Part shown: piece by piece, positions 59,319 through 64,000 of the stretch | How the letters are laid out: the number at the start of each line of letters is the position of its first letter | Position numbering within the stretch: position 1 is the stretch's first letter | Made by a program: the position numbers and the translations under genes | DNA from: G963665005 sp963665005 | Lineage (GTDB): Bacteria; Bacillota; Clostridia; Christensenellales; SZUA-584 | Length of the DNA stretch: 64,000 nt | Reading direction: 5' to 3' | NCBI GenBank assembly: GCA_963665005.2 | Contig: CAXXTQ010000001.1 | Span: 1,612,001 to 1,676,000 of the forward strand | Notes under the pieces: generated by a model | The model's database searches: none | What the model saw: only the letters and a program-made list of their open reading frames with translations | Told to the model about the DNA's origin: nothing

Positions 59319-60056
59319 TTATTTCACGATTATAGAGTTTTTTGCAAACGGGTTCTTTCTTATAGCAATTGAGAAAAGATACGGATATTTTGATTTCAGA
59401 TGGTGCATATAAAGTATCCATTCATGAAGCAGCAAACCATATGCGCGAAGAATATCGCCCGATAAATGCTGCAGGTCGGTATCGGGAAGCGTCTCTTTCT
59501 CGTCACGGTTTTCTATCTCGTCTATAAGGTGATAAAGAGCCCATAGCATATCTGTTATCTTGTTGTTCTCGAGCATATTCGGATTATTAAACATCTCTAA
59601 AATATAGCTCTTTTTCCCTGCCATAAGATTTTTTAAAGTGTTGGTATCATCTTTGGTAAATTCAGCATTAAATCTGAAGTCTCTTATTTTTTCAGCAGCG
59701 TTTTTAAAATCATTTTTATTCCAGCTTGATTTTATATCAAGCCATACTGTGACCTTATCGGTATCCGAAACATAATTGTTTAAAATGGATATAGAGTCGT
59801 TGCCGATTTCGCTGTAAAAAGCACCTATAACGATATTAAGCTGTTCGTTGCGGTTTTGCTTTTCTCTCTCGTGAATAATTCTGTCGAGTATGAAGGTTAC
59901 AAGCAATATCTCAATAGGCAGAAACATAAGATCTTGAAAAAACAAAAATCCGGCTTCGTGAAGGTCGTGAAATATGAAGAACTGAAGTATAAAAAACACT
60001 ACTGACAATATCAAAAGTGTAATAATTATTATACGGTTAAAAATTTTATGGTTCAT
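59319..60056 (-). CDS. Two-helix membrane protein with cytoplasmic helical domain, function unknown
   Basis: This is a 245-residue protein. Two hydrophobic helices (IIIITLLILSVVFFILQFFI and LMFLPIEILLVTFILDRIIH) are followed by a long charged, mostly helical region to the end with no enzyme motif. I chose the ATG at 60056, which follows GGGGG; the frame open to 60110 has no binding site. A hairpin with a minus-strand T run at 59264-59297 ends it. I do not recognise the family. Confidence 0.7.
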   Translation of the reverse strand: MNHKIFNRIIIITLLILSVVFFILQFFIFHDLHEAGFLFFQDLMFLPIEILLVTFILDRIIHEREKQNRNEQLNIVIGAFYSEIGNDSISILNNYVSDTDKVTVWLDIKSSWNKNDFKNAAEKIRDFRFNAEFTKDDTNTLKNLMAGKKSYILEMFNNPNMLENNKITDMLWALYHLIDEIENRDEKETLPDTDLQHLSGDILRAYGLLLHEWILYMHHLKSKYPYLFSIAIRKNPFAKNSIIVK

Positions 60057-60177
60057 TATTTCCCCCTTTTTAATATTTAAAATTATAACATTTACATTGA
60101 ATGTACACAAGCTTGGGGCTATATATTAATTAGCGGAGATTTAAACATAAAACAAATGTTGCTATAATAATATTAAA

Positions 60178-60207
60178 TTGACAATAGTGTGCAACACACA
60201 GTATAAT
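60178..60207 (+). promoter_or_regulatory. Promoter of the PadR/HAAS operon, with a short dyad
   Basis: TTGACA (60178-60183), 18-nt spacer, TATAAT (60202-60207). GTGTG-CAA-CACAC (60187-60199) sits inside the spacer and may be the PadR binding site. Confidence 0.6.
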
Positions 60208-60225
60208 GCTAATGAGGTGATTTAA

Positions 60226-60567
60226 TTGAGCGATATACAAGAAACGGTAAACAACCTTTTACAGGAGCTTAGGCGCGGGACGTTAATACTATGCGTATTA
60301 AGCCAGCTAAAATCGCCAAAATACGGATATTCGCTAGTAGAAACGCTGGGACGGCAGGGAGTAAAAATAGAGCCGGGGACGCTTTATCCGCTCTTGCGAA
60401 GGTTAGAGAAACAGAACCTTTTAAAAAGCGAGTGGGAAACTGCGGGAAACAAACCGCGCAAATATTATTCTCTTTGCAAAAATGGCAAAAAAGTATACAG
60501 CCTTCTATGCGAGGAATGGGATTCTATGGCGGCGAATATCAATAAGCTTATAAGGGAAGGGGAGTAA
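60226..60567 (+). CDS. PadR-family transcriptional regulator
   Basis: This is a 113-residue winged-helix protein: RRGTLILCVLSQLKSPKYGY, then VKIEPGTLYPLLRRLEKQNL (recognition helix and wing) and a C-terminal dimer helix. The TTG start at 60226 follows GAGGTGA. It is followed by a HAAS-domain membrane protein six bases on, the common PadR-HAAS pair in Firmicutes, where PadR controls the pair and often envelope genes. Confidence 0.93.
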   Translation: MSDIQETVNNLLQELRRGTLILCVLSQLKSPKYGYSLVETLGRQGVKIEPGTLYPLLRRLEKQNLLKSEWETAGNKPRKYYSLCKNGKKVYSLLCEEWDSMAANINKLIREGE

Positions 60568-60572
60568 TTATT

Positions 60573-61610
60573 ATGGAGAAAAAGAAAGATTATATTGCTG
60601 ATATTACGGACAGATATGTATACGATGTCACAAGAAGGCTTCCTGCGGCGCAGAGGCCGGACATAAAAAAAGAACTGTCGGGATTGATAGAAGATATGCT
60701 TAGCGACAGATGCCCGGGAGGCGAGCCTAGCGATATTGACATAGACGCGGTGCTCCGTGAGCTTGGACGCCCGTCGAAGCTTGCCGCGAAATACAGGGGA
60801 GTAGAAAGGCATCTTATAGGCCCTGAGTTCTTCGATATTTATTTTCTGCTTTTAAAAATAGTTCTTGGGGCGGTTGCATTGGGTATAACAGTTGCGCTTG
60901 TCGTAGGTTTTATTTCTTCTCCTCCCGAGAATGTGTTTGGATTTATAGTAGAATATATAGTAAGTGTACTAAACGCCATGCTTATTGCCTTTGCATGGAT
61001 AACTATAATCTTCTTTTTAGTGCAGAGATTTGCCTCTAAGTCGGCAATATTAAAAGAAGCGGAATGGAAACCTGAAGATCTTCCAGCTGTGCCGGCAAAA
61101 AAAGCGAGAATAGAAAAAAGCGAGCCGATCATCGGAATAGTATTCTTTGTTATAATACTCATACTTTTTAACGCGGTACCAAAGATTTTTGGAATACATG
61201 TATTTTTGGGAAAACAAGAGCCTATTTACTTTTTCAATATGGACGTTCTAAAAGCATCTCTTATACTCATAAATATTATTATAGGTGTCGGTATAATCAA
61301 AAATGTATTTATGCTGATTTACGGCAAATACACATTCAGGCTTGCCTCAATTATATTAGCTGCTAATTTCGTTTCATTGGTTCTGACTTTTATAGTTTTT
61401 CTTCCTCCTGCCATATGGAACGAAAATCTGATAACTGCGTTATCGGCAATAAATGGTTTCGAATGGGTAGGCGAATCATTTTTTGCATGGATATGGGCAA
61501 ATATCGCCGTTATCTTTGTGGCGCTTTTTACATTCGGAAATATTGTTGAGAGTATAAAGACAATAACAAAGACAGCAAAGTATAAGCTCGGGGGAACACC
61601 GTCTGTGTAA
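60573..61610 (+). CDS. HAAS-domain membrane protein (PadR partner)
   Basis: This is a 345-residue protein. The N-terminal ~95 residues form the HAAS (DUF1700/permease-prefix-type) helical domain, with YVYDVTRRLPAAQRPDIKKE and LRELGRPSKLAAKYRG. About seven hydrophobic helices follow with no transporter motif. Such proteins are cotranscribed with PadR and are thought to sense or modulate the envelope. The ATG at 60573 follows GGAGTAATT. Confidence 0.85.
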   Translation: MEKKKDYIADITDRYVYDVTRRLPAAQRPDIKKELSGLIEDMLSDRCPGGEPSDIDIDAVLRELGRPSKLAAKYRGVERHLIGPEFFDIYFLLLKIVLGAVALGITVALVVGFISSPPENVFGFIVEYIVSVLNAMLIAFAWITIIFFLVQRFASKSAILKEAEWKPEDLPAVPAKKARIEKSEPIIGIVFFVIILILFNAVPKIFGIHVFLGKQEPIYFFNMDVLKASLILINIIIGVGIIKNVFMLIYGKYTFRLASIILAANFVSLVLTFIVFLPPAIWNENLITALSAINGFEWVGESFFAWIWANIAVIFVALFTFGNIVESIKTITKTAKYKLGGTPSV

Positions 61611-61778
61611 TAAGCACCACAGCCTATAAAAAGTGCGCTTTAAAGGGCGTGCTTTTTAATACAAAATTTATTTTATCTAATGAATAAATTCAAACACAAA
61701 GCAGAAAGACAGGCGGTGTGATAATTGCAGCTAAGAGAGATGAGAATAGAGGGGAATAATATATTATCAATAAAGGAT

Positions 61779-62315
61779 TTATTCTCTTATTCGCCTTTCT
61801 TTCTTTAAAGCCCTAAGCTTGCCGGATAGCCGCAGGCCTAGGGACAAAAACAGAAGCCCGAATAAAGCAAGCGGAATAACAAGAATCAAAGGGACAGTAA
61901 TGTTGTTCAGAAAACCCATTACAATATTAACGGTAACTACGCTAAACTCCATGGATGCAAGCAAAAGCCAAAAAACACAGATTCGCGCAGTATGTTTAAT
62001 TCGCGAGTCTATATCCGTATATAAATTAAAAGGCCCGTCTGTCGCTTTTCTTCTAAAGTATACCAAGCGCATATAAGACGCAACAAACTCTGCGCCTGTA
62101 GATTCGATAAACTCAATATACTCTTTGCTTTTTTCGCTGTCTGCAGTCTGGTCAAGCAGTTCTATGCGATAGATATACTCGCCATTGGCTGTATTTTCGA
62201 AAGTATATTTGCACCACGAATAGCCGCAAAGCGCAAAGCCCTTTGATGCCATTTCGTTTAACCACGCCTCTTCTTTTTCATAATTCCAGAAAACTTTTCT
62301 AACTATCTTTATCAT
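61779..62315 (-). CDS. DUF2812 membrane protein (PadR partner)
   Basis: This is a 178-residue protein. The DUF2812 N-terminus is KVFWNYEKEEAWLNEMASKG and the fold continues through YRIELLDQ; two helices (ICVFWLLLASMEFSVVTVNI and VPLILVIPLALFGLLFLSLG) form the C-terminal membrane part. It overlaps the upstream PadR gene by four bases (ATGA), the usual PadR-DUF2812 pair. Function unknown. Confidence 0.85.
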   Translation of the reverse strand: MIKIVRKVFWNYEKEEAWLNEMASKGFALCGYSWCKYTFENTANGEYIYRIELLDQTADSEKSKEYIEFIESTGAEFVASYMRLVYFRRKATDGPFNLYTDIDSRIKHTARICVFWLLLASMEFSVVTVNIVMGFLNNITVPLILVIPLALFGLLFLSLGLRLSGKLRALKKERRIRE

Positions 62316-62638
62316 ACGCCGCCGCCTTTAAAATATATGCGTCTTCCGTTTTCGGCAAGCTCGTATAGTCTGTCGATCTCAGCGGCTACTGCTTTTTTGC
62401 CGAGAGCGGTTATTATATACTCTTTTTTTCTATTGCTGTCTTTATGTAATTTGATAAATCCTTTTTGCACTAGCGTGCCAAGAGCTCCGTAAAGCGTACC
62501 CGCACCAAGCGCTACCCGTCCGCCAGAGAGTTTACTTACGTTTTGCATAATTGCGTATCCGTGCATAGGACTAAAAAGACAGAGGAGTATATAGAAAACC
62601 GCCTCTGTAAGCGCGCTTCTTTCTTCGTTTTTCGGCAT
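62312..62638 (-). CDS. PadR-family transcriptional regulator
   Basis: This is a 108-residue protein with LTEAVFYILLCLFSPMHGYA and RVALGAGTLYGALGTLVQKG, the winged helix of PadR, and a C-terminal dimerisation helix. It is the first gene of a leftward pair with DUF2812 and sits directly under a promoter covered by two dyads (62671-62709). It is a different subgroup from the PadR at 60226. Confidence 0.93.
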   Translation of the reverse strand: MPKNEERSALTEAVFYILLCLFSPMHGYAIMQNVSKLSGGRVALGAGTLYGALGTLVQKGFIKLHKDSNRKKEYIITALGKKAVAAEIDRLYELAENGRRIYFKGGGV

Positions 62639-62667
62639 TTATCACACCTCCATAGCTTATATCAGCA

Positions 62668-62719
62668 ATATATCGGGAGCCGATACATCTACTATATCGG
62701 CTCCCGATATATATGTCAA
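62668..62719 (-). promoter_or_regulatory. PadR promoter with double TATCGG-N3-CCGATA operator
   Basis: On the minus strand there is TTGACA (62719-62714), a 17-nt spacer and TATAGT (62696-62691). TATCGG-CTC-CCGATA at 62695-62709 lies between -35 and -10, and TATCGG-GAG-CCGATA at 62671-62685 lies downstream of the start. As a whole the two form an 18-bp perfect inverted repeat with a 9-bp loop (62668-62685 and 62695-62712). Confidence 0.85.
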
Positions 62720-62839
62720 GGGAAACATGTGATGTTTGCTTAACATATCCTTGCTTTATTTGCAAACATATGTATGAAGGTTTATAATATATAAGAAAAA
62801 TATAGTAAAAAAATAAAAAATTTTGACGGAGGGAAATTC

Positions 62840-64000
62840 ATGTTTTGTGGTAAATGCGGTAAACAGATAGATGATAATGTAAAGTTTTGTTTGTATTGCG
62901 GAAACCCTGTAAAGCAAAGAACGGGCGGTATGCCCGCTAAAGCGGCTTCGCCCCAAGCCTCGGCTTCGAAAACTGCGCCTGCTGATAATGTGTCTAAAGA
63001 AGAAATCGCAAAAGAACAGGCTGCTCCTGCGCCCGAATCGATACAAAAACAGCAGCCGGCACAAGCGCCGAAACCAAAAGCTGAGCAAAGCGCACAGGCA
63101 CAAAAATCTGGACTTTCTGCGCCTGAATCTAAGCTTGTTCCCGAAAAAATAGTTAAACCCGAAAAAACAAAGGTTAAGAAAAAGAAAAGCGCATGGGCAT
63201 TCGTTTTTGGTTTTTTAAGCTTGTTGCTCGCTGTTGCGATAGTACTTATGGCGTTTGGTATTTTTAGTTTATCAGTTGACAGCAATGGAGTAAATATTGC
63301 TGTTAATCCGGCTCAAGCCGTGTCATCGCAGGCATCGTCAGTTGCCGCTAAAGGTTTTGAATCTCCTGAGCAAGCTATAGAATTTTTTATAGAAAAAATA
63401 AAAAGCGGCGATATTGATGGCGCGCTTGGGGCTTGCGCAAGCGGGCTGATGGCGGTTAATTACGACTATGAAAAAATGGCGGAAAGATTAAATGCTATTA
63501 TGCCTATAGTCAATGGCGCGAACGTACCCGGAAGCGAATATACCTTAGCTGCAAAATATAAAGAAACTACTTATAATACCAGTATTTTAATGCAGCTTAG
63601 CCACATTATATACGGCTTGAATTCTCAGGGAGAGAATTCCAAAGTAATTGAAGGACAGCCGCTTATGCCCATAGATGATGTGGATTTTGATGAACTCATT
63701 GGTTATTTTGATCCCGAAGTTTTAAAAGAGCTCAAAATCGTTAAGATTGATGAGCACTCTATGAATAGTGATGATAGAAATCGGGAAAATCAAAAAAAGC
63801 AGGCAGGTATTTTAGGTGCTGATACACAAGACTTCAGATCGGTTTTATATGAATACGACGGTGATTATTTCGCGGGCGGATTTACATTGATTGAGTATGA
63901 CGGCGAATGGTTTATCGTTAATATGATAGATCCGCTTTTGGGTGTTTCTGCTTATGGTACGTTACAGCCTGTTGATTCGGAGGAAGAGTTTTCTGATATG
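62840..64000 (+). CDS. Zinc-ribbon membrane protein with extracytoplasmic domain (3' end outside window)
   Basis: 387 codons are open from the ATG at 62840 (after GGAGGG) to the window end. The N-terminus MFCGKCGKQIDDNVKFCLYC is a four-cysteine zinc ribbon, followed by a Pro/Ala/Gln/Lys linker to about residue 112. One transmembrane helix lies at about 117-140 (AFVFGFLSLLLAVAIVLMAF-like), then Ser/Ala-rich linker and an extracytoplasmic domain starting FESPEQAIEFFIEKIKSGDI, which looks like an NTF2/SnoaL-like or tandem alpha-beta domain. The role is unknown; zinc-ribbon membrane proteins of this design are common in Clostridia. An overlapping minus-strand frame is its shadow. Confidence 0.85.
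   Translation, partial: MFCGKCGKQIDDNVKFCLYCGNPVKQRTGGMPAKAASPQASASKTAPADNVSKEEIAKEQAAPAPESIQKQQPAQAPKPKAEQSAQAQKSGLSAPESKLVPEKIVKPEKTKVKKKKSAWAFVFGFLSLLLAVAIVLMAFGIFSLSVDSNGVNIAVNPAQAVSSQASSVAAKGFESPEQAIEFFIEKIKSGDIDGALGACASGLMAVNYDYEKMAERLNAIMPIVNGANVPGSEYTLAAKYKETTYNTSILMQLSHIIYGLNSQGENSKVIEGQPLMPIDDVDFDELIGYFDPEVLKELKIVKIDEHSMNSDDRNRENQKKQAGILGADTQDFRSVLYEYDGDYFAGGFTLIEYDGEWFIVNMIDPLLGVSAYGTLQPVDSEEEFSDM

Noticed and set aside
62782..63285. 167-codon minus-strand open frame
   Set aside because: It is antisense to the zinc-ribbon protein, whose plus-strand start has GGAGGG and a clear zinc-ribbon motif.

Overview
The window reads as a stretch of a Gram-positive, low-to-moderate G+C Clostridia-like chromosome. 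The evidence is strong AGGAGG-type ribosome binding sites, frequent TTG and GTG starts, TTGACA/TATAAT promoters with T-run terminators, and typical Firmicutes families (YjzC, ferritin-like protein, PadR/HAAS and PadR/DUF2812 pairs, ArsR, ferredoxins, a c-di-GMP-I riboswitch). The ferredoxins and ferritin-like protein suggest an anaerobe. No rRNA, CRISPR array or replication origin was seen.

Layout. 1-0.6 kb: tail of a large serine recombinase, i.e. the end of an integrative element, abutting the 3' end of tRNA-Ser(GGA). 0.9-5.2 kb: YjzC-like protein, a DNA glycosylase behind a 50-bp perfect palindrome, a FAD/Rieske oxidoreductase joined to a tocopherol-cyclase-like protein, and an SDR. 5.3-10.5 kb: a broken membrane gene, then a URO-D-family protein, galT-galK and an acetyl esterase-like hydrolase. 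10.7-15.4 kb: a DUF255/thioredoxin-domain protein whose 3' end is duplicated on the far side of an AT-rich STAND-like ATPase gene; this looks like a one-gene defence cassette inserted at the 3' end of a housekeeping gene. 15.5-18.7 kb: a hypothetical gene, an SDR, a ferritin-like protein, mobile-element debris (RHH protein, gene fragment) and a RAYT transposase with a REP-like hairpin. 18.7-26.6 kb: a leftward arginine operon argC-argB-argD-carB-argF-GNAT with an ArgR-like operator inside its promoter; argJ and carA are missing from their usual places. 26.7-29.7 kb: MacAB-like export system. 30-39 kb: chorismate mutase, a c-di-GMP-I riboswitch, a membrane protein, a beta-CASP nuclease, an anchored substrate-binding protein, a cyclase, an SH3/NlpC-P60 protein, a DMT transporter and a C39-like protein. 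39.1-40.4 kb: initiator and elongator tRNA-Met, then a graveyard (duplicated tRNA 3' end, IS200-like 5' end, rearranged DUF6512-like gene).

40.5-46.6 kb: Gly/Tyr/Cys-rich peptide, TetR regulator with ABC-2 exporter, and a membrane diguanylate cyclase. 46.6-52.8 kb: four leftward exported proteins. Three are peptidoglycan-active (NlpC/P60, amidase_3, SpoIID), and each carries the same dockerin-type calcium-binding module. The fourth is a membrane-anchored surface protein that could be their receptor. I consider this cluster and the STAND cassette the most novel parts of the window. 53.1-58.6 kb: CorC/HlyC-type protein, then an arsenic/metal-redox operon (arsR, permease, arsC, ferredoxin, mini-thioredoxin, membrane 4Fe-4S protein, Csp-like copper protein). 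58.7-64 kb: two membrane proteins, two PadR modules (one under a double-dyad operator), and a zinc-ribbon membrane protein that runs off the end.

All family assignments are by eye from motifs; no database search was run.
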